The translations under genes and the position numbers were made by a program. Shown here piece by piece: positions 34,270 through 44,999 of a DNA stretch of 64,000 bases; positions within the stretch are counted from its first letter, which is position 1; every line of letters begins with the position of its first letter. The stretch is taken from contig NZ_JPLZ01000001.1 of assembly GCF_000735135.1 (NCBI RefSeq), positions 62,001 through 126,000 on the forward strand, in the 5' to 3' direction. This DNA comes from Chryseobacterium sp. FH1 (GTDB lineage: Bacteria > Bacteroidota > Bacteroidia > Flavobacteriales > Weeksellaceae). The notes beneath the pieces are model-generated. The model was not told the origin of the DNA, did no database searches, and was given only the letters and a program-made list of their open reading frames with translations.

Positions 34270-34821
34270 TTAGTTCTTTTTGAACGGTAAACCGAAGTGA
34301 GTTAATAATGATTTTGCTTCTTTGTCAGTTTTCGCAGTCGTTACGAAAGTGATGTCCATCCCTTGGATCTTCTTCACTTTGTCGATCACGATCTCTGGGA
34401 AGATAATTTGCTCAGTGATTCCTAAGTTATAATTACCTCTACCGTCGAAACCATCAGCTTTGATACCAGAAAAATCTCTAATTCTTGGTAGTGCAGAAGA
34501 TGTCAATCTGTCTAAGAATTCATACATTTTATCAGCTCTAAGAGTTACTCTAGCTCCGATCGGCATTCCTTTTCTTAGTTTGAAAGCAGCCTCATCTTTT
34601 TTAGATAAAGTACCTACAGCTTTTTGTCCAGTGATTGCAGTCAATTCTTCTACAGCATAATCCACGATCTTTTTATCTTGAACAGCTGCACCAAGTCCTT
34701 GGCTGACAACGATCTTCAATAATTTAGGAACCTGCATTACAGATTTGTACCCAAATTCTTCCATCATTGCAGGAACAATTGTGTCTTTATATTGTTGTTT
34801 TGGTCTTACTATATATTCCAT
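34270..34821 (-). CDS. rplE: 50S ribosomal protein uL5
   Basis: A 183-residue 5S rRNA-binding protein: [53 protein letters not shown] and [18 protein letters not shown]. Confidence 0.98.
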   Translation of the reverse strand: MEYIVRPKQQYKDTIVPAMMEEFGYKSVMQVPKLLKIVVSQGLGAAVQDKKIVDYAVEELTAITGQKAVGTLSKKDEAAFKLRKGMPIGARVTLRADKMYEFLDRLTSSALPRIRDFSGIKADGFDGRGNYNLGITEQIIFPEIVIDKVKKIQGMDITFVTTAKTDKEAKSLLTHFGLPFKKN

Positions 34822-34833
34822 CGTAAATTTTAA

Positions 34834-35154
34834 TTATAAAGTTTCTCCAGTAGTTTTCGCTACTCTTACTTTTTTGTCTCCTTCTACTTTGGTTCCAGTC
34901 TTAGTAGCTTTCCCGTCTTTGTCAACAAGTGCTACGTTTGAAATGTGTAAAGAAGCTTCTTTTTCAACAATTCCACCTTGAGGGTTGGAAGCAGACGGCT
35001 TAACGTGTTTTTTCACGATGTTGATACCTGCAACGATCACTCTTGGATCTTTACCTTCTTTTCTGATTACTTCAAGAACTTCACCTTTGCTACCTTTATT
35101 TTTTCCAGTAGTTACCAGTACGTTGTCTCCTCTTTTTATTTTAACTTTTGTCAT
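34834..35154 (-). CDS. rplX: 50S ribosomal protein uL24
   Basis: A 106-residue assembly-initiating protein with the KOW motif: KIKRGDNVLVTTGKNKGSKG, then INIVKKHVKPSASNPQGGIV. Between rplN and rplE as usual. Confidence 0.98.
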   Translation of the reverse strand: MTKVKIKRGDNVLVTTGKNKGSKGEVLEVIRKEGKDPRVIVAGINIVKKHVKPSASNPQGGIVEKEASLHISNVALVDKDGKATKTGTKVEGDKKVRVAKTTGETL

Positions 35155-35173
35155 TTTTTCTAAAATTTTAAAA

Positions 35174-35542
35174 TTAAAGTACTTCAGGAGCTAATGAAAT
35201 AACCTTCATATATTCTTTGTCTCTCAACTCACGAGCAACCGGTCCGAAAACACGTGTTCCTCTCATCTCTCCTCCAGCGTTTAGCAAAACACAAGCGTTG
35301 TCTTCGAATTTGATGTATGAACCATCTTTTCTACGTACTGCTTTCTTAGTTCTTACTACTACCGCTTTAGATACTTGACCTTTTTTTGCGTTTCCTGATG
35401 GTGTAGAATCTTTGATAGTCACTACAATTTTATCACCAACAGAAGCATATCTTCTTCTAGTACCACCTAGAACTCTGATCACTAGTACTTCTTTAGCACC
35501 TGTGTTATCAGCAACTTTTAATCTTGATTCGGTTTGTAACAT
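35174..35542 (-). CDS. rplN: 50S ribosomal protein uL14
   Basis: A 122-residue protein beginning [20 protein letters not shown], with [20 protein letters not shown] and the C-terminal [11 protein letters not shown]. Start overlaps the rpsQ stop by one base (TAATG). Confidence 0.98.
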   Translation of the reverse strand: MLQTESRLKVADNTGAKEVLVIRVLGGTRRRYASVGDKIVVTIKDSTPSGNAKKGQVSKAVVVRTKKAVRRKDGSYIKFEDNACVLLNAGGEMRGTRVFGPVARELRDKEYMKVISLAPEVL

Positions 35543-35796
35543 TATTTAGCTTTTTCTATGATTCTTACTAATCTCCATCTTTTGCTTTTACTCAAAGGTC
35601 TAGTTTCTGTGATCAAAACTGTATCGCCTTCTGTGCACTCGTTGTTCTCATCGTGTGCAGTATATTTTTTCGTTTTCAAAACGAATTTACCGTACATTGG
35701 ATGCTTTACTCTCGTAGTTTCACTAACAACAATAGTCTTTTCCATTTTATTGCTGGAAACTATTCCGATTCTTTCTTTTCTTAAATTTCTGTCCAT
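35542..35796 (-). CDS. rpsQ: 30S ribosomal protein uS17
   Basis: An 84-residue OB-fold protein: [20 protein letters not shown], then [19 protein letters not shown] and [20 protein letters not shown]. Confidence 0.98.
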   Translation of the reverse strand: MDRNLRKERIGIVSSNKMEKTIVVSETTRVKHPMYGKFVLKTKKYTAHDENNECTEGDTVLITETRPLSKSKRWRLVRIIEKAK

Positions 35797-35808
35797 TGTA
35801 AAAAGGAA

Positions 35809-35994
35809 TTATTGTTTGTTAGTTAACTCTGTGTTAAGTCTTGCGATTGATTTTCTCAAATCTCTGATTAAGATCGGATTCTCAAGTGGACTGATCTTGT
35901 GAGCTATCTTCGTTTTCGCGTAGTTAGCTTTAGCTTCAGCCAATTGGTTTTGTAGATCCTCTTTGCTTAAATTTTTGATGTCAGCGTTTTTCAT
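35809..35994 (-). CDS. rpmC: 50S ribosomal protein uL29
   Basis: A 61-residue, two-helix protein near the exit tunnel: KNLSKEDLQNQLAEAKANY and PILIRDLRKSIARLNTEL. Confidence 0.97.
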   Translation of the reverse strand: MKNADIKNLSKEDLQNQLAEAKANYAKTKIAHKISPLENPILIRDLRKSIARLNTELTNKQ

Positions 35995-36005
35995 TTTAAT
36001 AGAGA

Positions 36006-36431
36006 TTATAGAGGTTTAACAAAATCATTAGCAACTACGAACTTGGTAACGATCGGTAACTTCTGAGCAGCAAGCCTAAGTGCTTCTTTTGCTACTTCGT
36101 AAGGTACTCCACCAACTTCGAACATAATTTTACCAGGTTTCACTACGGCTACCCAATATTCTACAGCACCTTTACCTTTACCCATCCTTACTTCGGCTGG
36201 TTTTTTAGTAATAGGCTTGTCTGGGAATATTTTGATCCATAACTGCCCCTCTCTTTTCATATATCTTGTCGCAGCGATACGAGCTGCTTCAATTTGTCTT
36301 GCAGTAATCCAAGCTCCTTCAGTAGCTTTGATCCCGAAAGTTCCGTAAGCGAGTTGATTCCCTCTTTGGGCAATCCCCTTCATCTTCATCTTATGAACTC
36401 TACGGAATTTGGTTCTTTTTGGTTGTAACAT
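36006..36431 (-). CDS. rplP: 50S ribosomal protein uL16
   Basis: A 141-residue protein near the peptidyl-transferase centre: [20 protein letters not shown], then [20 protein letters not shown]. Contains the RMGKGKG loop that carries the modified Arg in other species. Confidence 0.98.
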   Translation of the reverse strand: MLQPKRTKFRRVHKMKMKGIAQRGNQLAYGTFGIKATEGAWITARQIEAARIAATRYMKREGQLWIKIFPDKPITKKPAEVRMGKGKGAVEYWVAVVKPGKIMFEVGGVPYEVAKEALRLAAQKLPIVTKFVVANDFVKPL

Positions 36432-36507
36432 AATTTTAAATTTTAGATTTTAGAATTTAGATTTTAAAAAAGTAACGGTCATTTAAAAACTGGCCTCTAA
36501 AATTTTA

Positions 36508-37260
36508 TTAATTATTTCTTCTTGGTTTTCTGTCGCCTCCTCTGTTCTCTCTGTCTCCGCCTCTGTCATTTCTGTCATTACGTCCTCCAGAAGGTGCTTT
36601 TTTCTGTTGTCCTACAAGTGGAGTAAGGTCTCTTTTACCATACACTTCTCCTTTCATAATCCAAACTTTCACTCCTAGTTTACCATACTGAGTCAATGCT
36701 TCACCGATGTGATAATCGATATCTGCACGGAAAGTAGATAAAGGAATTCTTCCGTCTTTGAAGTTTTCAGAACGTGCCATTTCAGCGCCATTCAATCTTC
36801 CAGAGATTTGAACTTTGATACCTTCTGCACCCATTCTCATTGTAGAAGCGATAGCCATTTTCACAGCTCTTCTGTAAGAGATACGGTTTTCAATTTGCTT
36901 CGCAATGCTGTCAGCAACAAGTACTGCATCTAGCTCAGGTCTTTTGATCTCGAAGATATTGATCTGGATATCTTTTCCAGTCAATTTTTTCAACTCTTCT
37001 TTTAGTTTGTCTACCTCTTGTCCTCCTTTACCGATAATTAAACCTGGTCTAGCAGTTGTGATAGTTACAGTTACTAATTTAAGTGTTCTCTCAATATATA
37101 TTTTTGAAATACCACCTTTAGCTAATCTTGCTTCAAGGTATCTTCTGATTTTGTAATCTTCAGCGATTCTATCACCGTAGTTTTTACCTCCATACCAGTT
37201 AGAATCCCATCCTCTGATGATACCTAATCTGTTACCGATTGGATTTGTCTTCTGTCCCAT
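36508..37260 (-). CDS. rpsC: 30S ribosomal protein uS3
   Basis: A 250-residue KH-domain protein at the mRNA entry. [40 protein letters not shown] (KH motif) and [13 protein letters not shown] are typical. The last 30 residues form an Arg/Asp/Gly-rich tail ([20 protein letters not shown]), which is longer than in E. coli. A 76-bp A/T-rich gap separates it from rplP. Confidence 0.98.
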   Translation of the reverse strand: MGQKTNPIGNRLGIIRGWDSNWYGGKNYGDRIAEDYKIRRYLEARLAKGGISKIYIERTLKLVTVTITTARPGLIIGKGGQEVDKLKEELKKLTGKDIQINIFEIKRPELDAVLVADSIAKQIENRISYRRAVKMAIASTMRMGAEGIKVQISGRLNGAEMARSENFKDGRIPLSTFRADIDYHIGEALTQYGKLGVKVWIMKGEVYGKRDLTPLVGQQKKAPSGGRNDRNDRGGDRENRGGDRKPRRNN

Positions 37261-37268
37261 ACCTTGAA

Positions 37269-37664
37269 TTAATTTTTAGTACCTAAGATTAATGTAATGT
37301 GGTTAGATCTCTTTCTGATTCTGTAACCTCTACCTTGTGGTGCTGGTCTTAGTCTCTTCAATTGTCTTGCGCTATCCACAAATATTTCTTTTACAACTAG
37401 GTTTGCCTCCTCGATGTCAGCACCTTCGTTTTTTGATTGCCAGTTGGCAATTGCAGAAAGTAATACTTTTTCCAATTTCTCAGAAGCACCTTTCTTAGAA
37501 TATTTTAGAATAGACAAAGCTTTTTCTACCTCTACTCCTCTAATGATATCAGCAACTAATCTCATTTTTCTTGGAGAAGATGGGCAGTCGTTGTGCAACG
37601 CTTTTGCCACATCTTGGTTTGCTATTTTACGTGCTAATGCACTTTCTCTTTTTCTTGATCCCAT
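37269..37664 (-). CDS. rplV: 50S ribosomal protein uL22
   Basis: A 131-residue tunnel protein: [20 protein letters not shown] and the long beta-hairpin [20 protein letters not shown]. About 15 extra residues precede the core ([15 protein letters not shown]). Confidence 0.98.
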   Translation of the reverse strand: MGSRKRESALARKIANQDVAKALHNDCPSSPRKMRLVADIIRGVEVEKALSILKYSKKGASEKLEKVLLSAIANWQSKNEGADIEEANLVVKEIFVDSARQLKRLRPAPQGRGYRIRKRSNHITLILGTKN

Positions 37665-37666
37665 GA

Positions 37667-37945
37667 TTATCTACCTCCTTTATTTTTGTTACCACCGTGA
37701 CCTCTGAAAGATCTTGTCGGAGAAAATTCGCCTAGCTTGTGTCCTACCATGTTTTCTGTAACATAAACCGGGATAAAGGATTTCCCGTTGTGTACTGCGA
37801 TAGTCTGACCTACGAAGTCTGGAGAGATCATAGACGCTCTAGACCAAGTTTTGATTACAGTCTTTTTATTAGACTCTATATTTGCCTGAACCTTTTTATC
37901 TAAAGTATGATGAATAAATGGTCCTTTTTTAAGTGATCTTGCCAT
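37667..37945 (-). CDS. rpsS: 30S ribosomal protein uS19
   Basis: A 92-residue protein: [40 protein letters not shown]. Two nt separate it from rplB and from rplV. Confidence 0.98.
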   Translation of the reverse strand: MARSLKKGPFIHHTLDKKVQANIESNKKTVIKTWSRASMISPDFVGQTIAVHNGKSFIPVYVTENMVGHKLGEFSPTRSFRGHGGNKNKGGR

Positions 37946-37947
37946 AA

Positions 37948-38769
37948 TTATTTACGTTTAGATATGATATGACGGTTAGACGCTTTGTTTTTCTTTCTAG
38001 TTTTGTAACCTTTAGCCGGCATACCGTTTCTAGATCTTGGGTGACCTCCAGAAGAACGTCCTTCACCACCACCCATTGGGTGATCTACAGGGTTCATTAC
38101 TACTGGTCTTGTTCTAGGTCTTCTTCCTAACCATCTGCTTCTACCAGCCTTACCTGATACAGTCAACTGATGGTCTGAGTTAGAAACAGATCCAACCATT
38201 GCATAGCACTCAGTAAGGATCATTCTAGATTCTCCTGAAGGCAATTTAACGATTGCATATTTACCGTCTCTTGAAGTTAATTGAGCGGATGATCCAGCAC
38301 TTCTAGCAAGAGTAGCACCTTGTCCTGGCTTCAATTCGATACAAGAAATTACAGTTCCTAGTGGAATGCTTTTCAGTTTCATGGCGTTACCTACATTAGG
38401 CTCTACGCTTTCTCCTGAGATGATTACTTGATCTACTTTGATCCCGTTTGGAGCGATGATATATCTTTTCTCTCCGTCTGCGTACTCCACCAATGCGATG
38501 AAAGCAGTTCTATTTGGATCATATTCTACAGTTTTTACAGTTGCTTCAACATCATGTTTGTTTCTTTTGAAGTCGATAATTCTGTATTTCTTTTTGTGTC
38601 CACCGCCGGTGTAACGCATGGTCATTTTACCAGTTTGGTTACGTCCACCTGACTTACTAATACCAACTGTTAGAGATTTCTCTGGTTTGTTGGTAGTAAT
38701 TTCCTCAAAGTTGTTTACAACTCTGAATCTCTGTCCCGGGGTGATAGGTTTTAATTTTCTAACAGACAT
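37948..38769 (-). CDS. rplB: 50S ribosomal protein uL2
   Basis: A 273-residue protein essential for the peptidyl-transferase centre: [40 protein letters not shown] (with the conserved His), C-terminal NRHIISKRK. Confidence 0.98.
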   Translation of the reverse strand: MSVRKLKPITPGQRFRVVNNFEEITTNKPEKSLTVGISKSGGRNQTGKMTMRYTGGGHKKKYRIIDFKRNKHDVEATVKTVEYDPNRTAFIALVEYADGEKRYIIAPNGIKVDQVIISGESVEPNVGNAMKLKSIPLGTVISCIELKPGQGATLARSAGSSAQLTSRDGKYAIVKLPSGESRMILTECYAMVGSVSNSDHQLTVSGKAGRSRWLGRRPRTRPVVMNPVDHPMGGGEGRSSGGHPRSRNGMPAKGYKTRKKNKASNRHIISKRK

Positions 38770-38789
38770 TACTCTTATTTATAAATTAA

Positions 38790-39080
38790 TTAATTAGTTG
38801 CGAAAATATCAATAACTTCTCCAGCTGCCAATGTTACGATAGCTTTTTTCAATTTATTGGTTTTCCCAACTTGAAGTCCTTGTTTAGTGTTTTTAGTAGA
38901 AACTTTAGGCGCATAAATCATCGTTCTAACGTCCGCTACTTTTACACCATAATGTGCTTCTATTGCACTTTTGATCTGAATCTTATTTGCTTTTGGAGCA
39001 ACTAAGAAAGAATAAGCACCTCTCAACTCTGTAAGATAGTTTGCTTTTTCTGAAATGATTGGTTTAATAATAAGTGACAT
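38790..39080 (-). CDS. rplW: 50S ribosomal protein uL23
   Basis: A 96-residue exit-tunnel protein that docks trigger factor and SRP: IIKPIISEKANYLTELRGAY, FLVAPKANKIQIKSAIEAHY, VADVRTMIYAPK. Confidence 0.98.
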   Translation of the reverse strand: MSLIIKPIISEKANYLTELRGAYSFLVAPKANKIQIKSAIEAHYGVKVADVRTMIYAPKVSTKNTKQGLQVGKTNKLKKAIVTLAAGEVIDIFATN

Positions 39081-39083
39081 GAT

Positions 39084-39713
39084 TTATTTCTTTAAGTTTT
39101 CCTGAAATTTTTCTACTGCATCTTCCAAGAAGATAATCTCACCTGCGTTGATCAAATCGTAAGAAGAGATCTCGTTGTAAGTTAAAACTCTCGTTTTAGG
39201 TAAGTTTCTTGAAGATAAATATACATTCTTGTTAGACTCAGGAAGAACGAATAATGATTTTTTACCTGTAAGGGTCAAAGCATCCAACAATGTGATGAAT
39301 TCTTTGGTCTTAGGCGCATCAAAACTGAAGTTTTCCAATACTCTAACGCTGTTGTCTTTCAATTTTTGAGAAAGTACAGATTTCTTAGCTAATCTTTTCA
39401 AAGACTTGTTCAATTTGAAACGGTAATCTCTTGGTTTTGGACCAAAAACTCTACCTCCACCTTTGAAAGTTGGCGACTTGATATCACCATATCTAGCAGA
39501 TCCAGAACCTTTTTGCTTCTTAAGCTTTCTAGTAGAACCTGTGATCTCGCTTCTTTCTTTTGATTTGTGAGTACCTTGACGCTGAGCAGCAAGATATTGT
39601 TTAACCTCTAAGTAAACCGCGTGCTGGTTTGGCTCAATTCCGAAAACTGTTTCGTCAAGAGTTACTTTTCTTCCGGTTTCTTTTCCTGATGTATTTAATA
39701 CTATTAGTTCCAT
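39084..39713 (-). CDS. rplD: 50S ribosomal protein uL4
   Basis: A 209-residue protein; in E. coli L4 also represses its own operon. [40 protein letters not shown] and [18 protein letters not shown] are typical. It overlaps rplC by 10 nt. Confidence 0.98.
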   Translation of the reverse strand: MELIVLNTSGKETGRKVTLDETVFGIEPNQHAVYLEVKQYLAAQRQGTHKSKERSEITGSTRKLKKQKGSGSARYGDIKSPTFKGGGRVFGPKPRDYRFKLNKSLKRLAKKSVLSQKLKDNSVRVLENFSFDAPKTKEFITLLDALTLTGKKSLFVLPESNKNVYLSSRNLPKTRVLTYNEISSYDLINAGEIIFLEDAVEKFQENLKK

Positions 39714-40330
39714 TTTCTGATAATTACATAAGAATTTTTCGCTCCCGGAATAGCACCTTTTACTACTAAAAGATTTTGTTCCTCATCTACTTTTAACACC
39801 TGAAGGTTTTGAACAGTTACCTGCTTACCTCCCATTCTGCCTGCCATTCTCATCCCTTTGAATACTCTAGATGGATCTGAACCCGCACCGATAGAACCTG
39901 GAGCTCTAAGTCTGTTGTGCTGTCCGTGAGTTGCCTGCATTACACCTCCAAAGCCGTGTCTTTTAACAACACCTTGGAAACCTTTACCTTTTGAAGTACC
40001 TGTAACATCCACGAATTCTCCTTCGCCGAATAATTTTACAGTCACATCTTCTCCTACTGTTACTTGGTCTACGAATTCTCTGTAGAATTCTACCAACTTA
40101 GCTTTAGGAGTTGAACCAGCCTTTTTAAAGTGGCCGGCTAACGCTTTACCAACGTTCTTCTCACTCTTGTCATCGAAACCTAACTGAACAGCTTTGTAAC
40201 CGTCCTTCTCAATGGTTCTGACCTGTAAAACCGAGCATGGACCTGCTTGAATAACGGTACAAGGCAAGTTTTTGCCGTTCTCGTCAAACAGAGATGTCAT
40301 CCCGATTTTTTTTCCAATAATACCTGACAT
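39704..40330 (-). CDS. rplC: 50S ribosomal protein uL3
   Basis: A 208-residue protein that begins the main ribosomal transcript here: [40 protein letters not shown] (with the Gln-methylated loop in other species), [19 protein letters not shown]. Its own promoter and a hairpin-bearing leader lie just upstream. Confidence 0.98.
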   Translation of the reverse strand: MSGIIGKKIGMTSLFDENGKNLPCTVIQAGPCSVLQVRTIEKDGYKAVQLGFDDKSEKNVGKALAGHFKKAGSTPKAKLVEFYREFVDQVTVGEDVTVKLFGEGEFVDVTGTSKGKGFQGVVKRHGFGGVMQATHGQHNRLRAPGSIGAGSDPSRVFKGMRMAGRMGGKQVTVQNLQVLKVDEEQNLLVVKGAIPGAKNSYVIIRKWN

Positions 40331-40362
40331 TATTTATATATATCTATTATATTAAAACTTAA

Positions 40363-40458
40363 CATTTTAGCGGTGTTCGTAATGTACTATGTTTGAAATA
40401 GGCATACTCCTTCCCTAAAATGAGTGTGCAAATGTAAGAATATTTTTTATATTGACAA
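40363..40458 (-). promoter_or_regulatory. promoter and leader hairpin of the rplC unit
   Basis: On the minus strand, TTG (40456-40458), a 19-bp spacer and TACATTTG (40429-40436) form an excellent Bacteroidota promoter. The predicted transcript starts near 40423 and gives a leader of about 92 nt to rplC. Within it CATTTTAG (40415-40422) and CTAAAATG (40363-40370) are perfectly complementary, enclosing about 44 nt. This placement suits an r-protein autoregulatory leader, but the binding protein is unknown. Confidence 0.65.
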
Positions 40459-40545
40459 ATAAATATTCGGAAATTATTTGATAATTTGTGAGTTACGTAA
40501 TTTTGGGAAAATATTATCCCGGAAAGGATGTTATGAGTGACAGAT

Positions 40546-40998
40546 TTATAATTCCTGATTTTTGTCCTGATACTTATTCTTGTGTTTTTTCACAGCCGCA
40601 TCTATCGAGTAACATTTATGGATATTCTCTGCCTGTTTAGACAATTCGGCGATTTTGACAAAGTAATCGTGAAGTTGATCGAGTTCTTTTTCTGTAAGGT
40701 CTTCGATATCAACCATTCTGTTGCTCGCCTGTTTGCTGGCCGCGATAAGTTCGTTAAGTTTAAGCTGAATAGCTTTTCCATCTTTGTTCTGTGCTTTTTG
40801 GATCAGGAAGACCATCAGAAAAGTAATAATTGTAGTCCCAGTATTGATGACGAGTTGCCAGGTTTCGGAATATTTGAAGATTGGTCCGGTGACTGCCCAG
40901 AGAATAACAATCAAAACGGCGCCTATAAACGCGTGAGAACTTCCCGTAAAAGTCGTGGCCCAGTTTGAGAATTTTTCAAACAAATTTTTATTGTTCAT
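40546..40998 (-). CDS. low-affinity iron permease family protein
   Basis: A 150-residue inner-membrane protein of the Fet4-like low-affinity iron permease family. Two membrane helices are visible (SSHAFIGAVLIVILWAVTGP and WQLVINTGTTIITFLMVFLI), followed by the family segment IQKAQNKDGKAIQLKLNELI and a charged helical C-terminus. It may move metal ions or only resemble the family, since bacterial members are poorly studied. It stands alone between rpsJ and rplC, splitting what is one ribosomal operon in many bacteria. Confidence 0.85.
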   Translation of the reverse strand: MNNKNLFEKFSNWATTFTGSSHAFIGAVLIVILWAVTGPIFKYSETWQLVINTGTTIITFLMVFLIQKAQNKDGKAIQLKLNELIAASKQASNRMVDIEDLTEKELDQLHDYFVKIAELSKQAENIHKCYSIDAAVKKHKNKYQDKNQEL

Positions 40999-41436
40999 TT
41001 TATCATATTTAAGAATTCGAAGTTATCATTAATAAAAGAAAAAGACCTCCAAAAAGTCGAGAGTCTAAAGAATTATGTAAACTAATTTCGGAATGTTAAA
41101 AATGATAGAATTTATCCTCGTAATACTTAAAGTATTTTCATCGCTTCCTCAATTTTTTAAGATGTCCAGCAGGGATTTAATTTGGTTATCACATGACGTG
41201 ATGCACTTTCGCGATATGTGATTTGTTGTCGATTTCTTGTATTTAGATTACTTGATTATGAAGCTAGCTTTACTTTCTAAAATCAAATAACCTCCTGTAC
41301 ATTTGGAACATTTTTCAAAAATTAACGTTCTGTTGCGTTTTGGCATATATGTAATAAACAGATTTCATCTTTTGAGAAGAACGAATTCACTTCGGAAATT
41401 GTTGCATTGCTTGATCTGAGTTGAATTACTTTAATA
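40999..41436. other. non-coding spacer between iron permease gene and rpsJ
   Basis: No gene found. It is A/T-rich and holds a weak inverted pair ATCACAT/ATGTGAT (41188-41222). I could not identify a TAnnTTTG box for the iron permease gene. Confidence 0.5.
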
Positions 41437-41470
41437 AAAAAATCCCCAATCTTACGAAAGGGGATTTATA
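41437..41470 (-). terminator. terminator after rpsJ
   Basis: An 8-bp stem AAATCCCC/GGGGATTT with a 12-nt loop and an adjoining T run on the minus strand. It ends the rpsL-rpsG-fusA-rpsJ transcript about 55 nt after rpsJ. Confidence 0.8.
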
Positions 41471-41524
41471 TTTAAGGTGTTGCTGAAAAACTTCCGACTT
41501 CCATCATCCATCTTCCGGCATTTA

Positions 41525-41830
41525 TCACACTTTAATTTCTACGTCAACTCCTGAAGGAAGTTCTAATTTCATTAGAGCATCAACAGTTTTAGAAGAAGAA
41601 GAGTAGATATCCATCAATCTCTTGTGAGCTGACAATTGGAACTGCTCTCTTGCTTTCTTGTTTACGTGCGGAGATCTTAGTACTGTAAAGATTCTCTTGT
41701 TCGTTGGCAATGGAATTGGTCCGTTTACAACAGCACCAGTAGCCTTTACCGTTTTTACGATCTTCTCAGCAGACTTGTCCACCAAGTTGTAATCGTAAGA
41801 TTTTAGTTTTATTCTGATTCTTTGTGACAT
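41525..41830 (-). CDS. rpsJ: 30S ribosomal protein uS10
   Basis: A 101-residue head protein, also NusE in antitermination: [54 protein letters not shown]. Here it ends the str-type unit and is detached from rplC by about 1.2 kb. Confidence 0.98.
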   Translation of the reverse strand: MSQRIRIKLKSYDYNLVDKSAEKIVKTVKATGAVVNGPIPLPTNKRIFTVLRSPHVNKKAREQFQLSAHKRLMDIYSSSSKTVDALMKLELPSGVDVEIKV

Positions 41831-41847
41831 TTCTTTGATTTAAAAAA

Positions 41848-43965
41848 TTAACCTTTTGCTTTAGCAATGATATCTTCAGCAACGTTTTGAGGAGTAGCCT
41901 GGTACTTCTCTAATTCCATAGAAGAAGTAGCTCTTCCTGATGAAAGTGTTCTTAGAGTCGTAACATATCCGAACATTTCAGATAATGGAACTGAACCTTT
42001 GATTACAACGGCACCGTTCTTTTCTTCTTGTCCACTGATCGTACCTCTTCTCTTGTTAAGGTCACCAATGATGTTACCCATATACTCTTCTGGAGTTACA
42101 ACCTCCAATTTCATAATAGGCTCCATGATTACTGGCTTAGCAGCACGTCCCGCTTCTTTAAATCCTAATTTTGCAGCCAATTCAAAAGAAAGTGCATCAG
42201 AATCCACCGCGTGGAAAGATCCGTCTTTAAGAGTAACTTTAATACCTTCAACTTCGAAACCAGCCAAAGGACCGTTTTTCATTGCCGCTTTAAAGCCTTT
42301 TTCAATGGCAGGAACAAATTCTCTAGGAACGTTACCACCTTTGATCTCATTGATGAATTCTAAACCAATTTTACCTTCGTCAGCTGGCCCAAGATCGAAT
42401 ACGATATCCGCAAATTTACCTTTACCACCAGATTGTTTTTTGTAAACTTCTCTATGGCTGGCAACTTTTGTAAGATTTTCTTTGTACTCTACTTGAGGCT
42501 GTCCTTGGTTAACTTCAACTTTGAATTCTCTCTTCATACGGTCAACAATGATATCCAAGTGAAGCTCACCCATACCAGAAATGATCGTTTGTCCAGAAGC
42601 TTCGTCAGTTCTCACTGTGAAAGTAGGATCCTCTTCAGCCAATTTAGCTAGAGCGTTACCCATTTTATCCTGGTCAGCTTTAGTTTTAGGCTCAACAGCG
42701 ATACCAATTACCGGATCAGGGAAAACCATCGATTCTAGAACGATCGGGTTTTTCTCATCACACATTGTATCACCAGTTTTGATAGATTTGAAACCTACCG
42801 CTGCACCAATATCTCCTGCTTCAATATATTCTACAGGATTTTGCTTGTTAGCGTGCATCTGATAGATTCTAGAGATTCTCTCTTTATCTCCTGAACGGGT
42901 GTTCAAGATGTAAGAACCTGCATCCAATCTTCCAGAGTATGCTCTGAAGAATGCCAATCTTCCTACGAAAGGATCGGTAGCAATCTTGAATGCCAAAGCC
43001 GCGAAAGGCTCTTTTACGTCTGGTTTTCTAGTGATCTCAGCGTCAGTTCTTGGGTCTGTACCTTTGATATCATCTTTATCCAGTGGAGAAGGCAAATATT
43101 TACATACTGCATCCAACATAAACTGTACTCCTTTATTTTTGAATGAAGAACCACAAGTCATTGGGATAATAGAAAGATCGATAGTCGCTTTTCTAAGTGC
43201 TTCGTTGATTTCTTCTTCAGAGATAGAATCCGGATCTTCGAAGAATTTCTCCATCAAAGTATCATCGTAGTCAGCCACAGCTTCTACTAATTTTTCTCTG
43301 TATTCCAGAACTTCAGCTTTCATATCCTCAGGAATTGGAACTACCTCGAAAGTAGCACCTTGTCCTGCCTCATCCCAGATGATCGCTCTGTTTTTGATCA
43401 AGTCAACAACACCTTTGAAATCTTCTTCAGCACCGATTGGTAAAACGATTGGAACTGCGTTTGATCCTAACATTGTCTTAACTTGGTTTACCACGTTAAG
43501 GAAGTCAGCACCTTGACGGTCCATTTTGTTTACGAATCCCATTCTCGCCACTTTGTAGTTGTCTGCAAGTCTCCAGTTTGTTTCAGACTGAGGCTCTACT
43601 CCATCTACTGCAGAGAAAAGGAAAACCAATCCATCCAATACTCTCAAAGATCTATTAACCTCTACTGTGAAGTCAACGTGTCCTGGTGTATCGATGATAT
43701 TGAAGTGGTAAGGCTTAGTATCAGCTAATGGCTTACCTTGGTCTGTTGGGAAATTCCAAGAACAAGTAGTTGCAGCAGAAGTAATCGTAATACCTCTTTC
43801 TGCTTCCTGCTCCATCCAGTCCATTGTAGAAGCACCATCGTGAACCTCACCAATTTTGTGATTTACTCCAGTATAGAATAAAATCCTTTCTGTAGTGGTA
43901 GTTTTACCAGCATCAATGTGCGCAGCAATACCAATATTTCTTGTAAATTTAAGATCTCTACTCAT
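41848..43965 (-). CDS. fusA: translation elongation factor G
   Basis: A 705-residue GTPase that translocates tRNA and mRNA. G1 [20 protein letters not shown], switch [14 protein letters not shown]3 DTPGHVDF and G4 NKMDRQGAD are intact; five domains follow to the C-terminal [10 protein letters not shown]. In the rpsL-rpsG-fusA-rpsJ order. Confidence 0.98.
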   Translation of the reverse strand: MSRDLKFTRNIGIAAHIDAGKTTTTERILFYTGVNHKIGEVHDGASTMDWMEQEAERGITITSAATTCSWNFPTDQGKPLADTKPYHFNIIDTPGHVDFTVEVNRSLRVLDGLVFLFSAVDGVEPQSETNWRLADNYKVARMGFVNKMDRQGADFLNVVNQVKTMLGSNAVPIVLPIGAEEDFKGVVDLIKNRAIIWDEAGQGATFEVVPIPEDMKAEVLEYREKLVEAVADYDDTLMEKFFEDPDSISEEEINEALRKATIDLSIIPMTCGSSFKNKGVQFMLDAVCKYLPSPLDKDDIKGTDPRTDAEITRKPDVKEPFAALAFKIATDPFVGRLAFFRAYSGRLDAGSYILNTRSGDKERISRIYQMHANKQNPVEYIEAGDIGAAVGFKSIKTGDTMCDEKNPIVLESMVFPDPVIGIAVEPKTKADQDKMGNALAKLAEEDPTFTVRTDEASGQTIISGMGELHLDIIVDRMKREFKVEVNQGQPQVEYKENLTKVASHREVYKKQSGGKGKFADIVFDLGPADEGKIGLEFINEIKGGNVPREFVPAIEKGFKAAMKNGPLAGFEVEGIKVTLKDGSFHAVDSDALSFELAAKLGFKEAGRAAKPVIMEPIMKLEVVTPEEYMGNIIGDLNKRRGTISGQEEKNGAVVIKGSVPLSEMFGYVTTLRTLSSGRATSSMELEKYQATPQNVAEDIIAKAKG

Positions 43966-43971
43966 TTCTAA

Positions 43972-44448
43972 TTAGAATTTAAAGTGTGAGAAAGCCTTGT
44001 TAGCTTCCGCCATTTTGTGAGTATCAGATTTTTTCTTGTAAGCTGCACCCTCTTCTCTTGAAGCTGCTACAACCTCGTTAGCCAATTTCAAAGCCATTGA
44101 TTTATCATTTCTCTTTTTAGAGTAAAGGATCAACCATTTCATTGCCATAGAAATTTTTCTATCAGCTCTGATCGGCATTGGGATCTGGAAGTTAGCACCA
44201 CCTACTCTTCTAGAACGTACTTCTACGTGAGGCATAACGTTTGTCAATGCATCTTTCCAGATTTCAAGGGCCGTCTTTTCAGTTTCTCCTTTTTTAGTTT
44301 CTACGATGTCTAGTGCGTCATAGAATATTTTGAATGCGATAGATTTTTTACCATCTAGCATCAAGTTGTTTACGAATCTAGTTACCAATTGATCATTAAA
44401 CTTTGGATCTGGTAACAACGGTCTTTTTTTCGCTTTTGTCTTTCTCAT
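43972..44448 (-). CDS. rpsG: 30S ribosomal protein uS7
   Basis: A 158-residue head-assembly protein. [40 protein letters not shown] and the C-terminal [16 protein letters not shown] match the family. Confidence 0.98.
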   Translation of the reverse strand: MRKTKAKKRPLLPDPKFNDQLVTRFVNNLMLDGKKSIAFKIFYDALDIVETKKGETEKTALEIWKDALTNVMPHVEVRSRRVGGANFQIPMPIRADRKISMAMKWLILYSKKRNDKSMALKLANEVVAASREEGAAYKKKSDTHKMAEANKAFSHFKF

Positions 44449-44471
44449 TGTTTCTGTACCTTATTTAATGA

Positions 44472-44882
44472 TTACTTTTTCTTTCCTTTAGCTGGTGCCG
44501 CTGCCTGACCTGGTTTTGGTCTCTTAGCTCCATACTTGGATCTTCTTTGCGTTCTTCCACTTACACCTGCAGTGTCTAGTGCTCCTCTTACGATATGATA
44601 ACGTACTCCCGGTAGGTCTTTCACCCTTCCGCCGCGTACCAATACTATCGAGTGCTCTTGAAGATTATGTCCTTCGCCCGGGATGTAGGCGTTGATCTCT
44701 TTACCGTTTGAAAGTCTTACCCTTGCAACTTTTCTAAGTGCAGAGTTAGGTTTCTTAGGAGTGGTAGTATATACTCTCGTACATACACCTCGTCTTTGTG
44801 GACAAGAATCAAGGGCAGCCGATTTACTCTTCTTGGTGAGTGCGACTCTTCCTTTTCTAACTAATTGTTGAATAGTAGGCAT
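44472..44882 (-). CDS. rpsL: 30S ribosomal protein uS12
   Basis: A 136-residue decoding protein. [40 protein letters not shown] (holds the Lys of streptomycin resistance sites, TPKKPNSA), [21 protein letters not shown] Lys/Ala-rich tail of about 14 residues extends beyond the E. coli protein. Confidence 0.98.
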   Translation of the reverse strand: MPTIQQLVRKGRVALTKKSKSAALDSCPQRRGVCTRVYTTTPKKPNSALRKVARVRLSNGKEINAYIPGEGHNLQEHSIVLVRGGRVKDLPGVRYHIVRGALDTAGVSGRTQRRSKYGAKRPKPGQAAAPAKGKKK

Positions 44883-44906
44883 TTAATTGCTTTTTATTTT
44901 AGGGTG

Positions 44907-44936
44907 CAAAAATATGAATAATTTTTTAATGCACAA
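44907..44936 (-). promoter_or_regulatory. promoter of the rpsL-rpsG-fusA-rpsJ unit
   Basis: Minus strand TTG (44934-44936), a 19-bp spacer and TATTTTTG (44907-44914): a near-perfect -33/-7 pair, 25 nt before the rpsL start. It is essentially the same geometry as the rplC promoter. Confidence 0.7.
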
Positions 44937-44999
44937 GTAGTTAGAAGAAAAATAATTAGCGATTGGAATTTTCAAAATAAAAAAAGAAAAATCTGATTT

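Noticed and set aside
41188-41222. ATCACAT/ATGTGAT inverted pair as an operator
   Set aside because: Only 7 bp with a 21-bp gap, and no promoter nearby; too weak.
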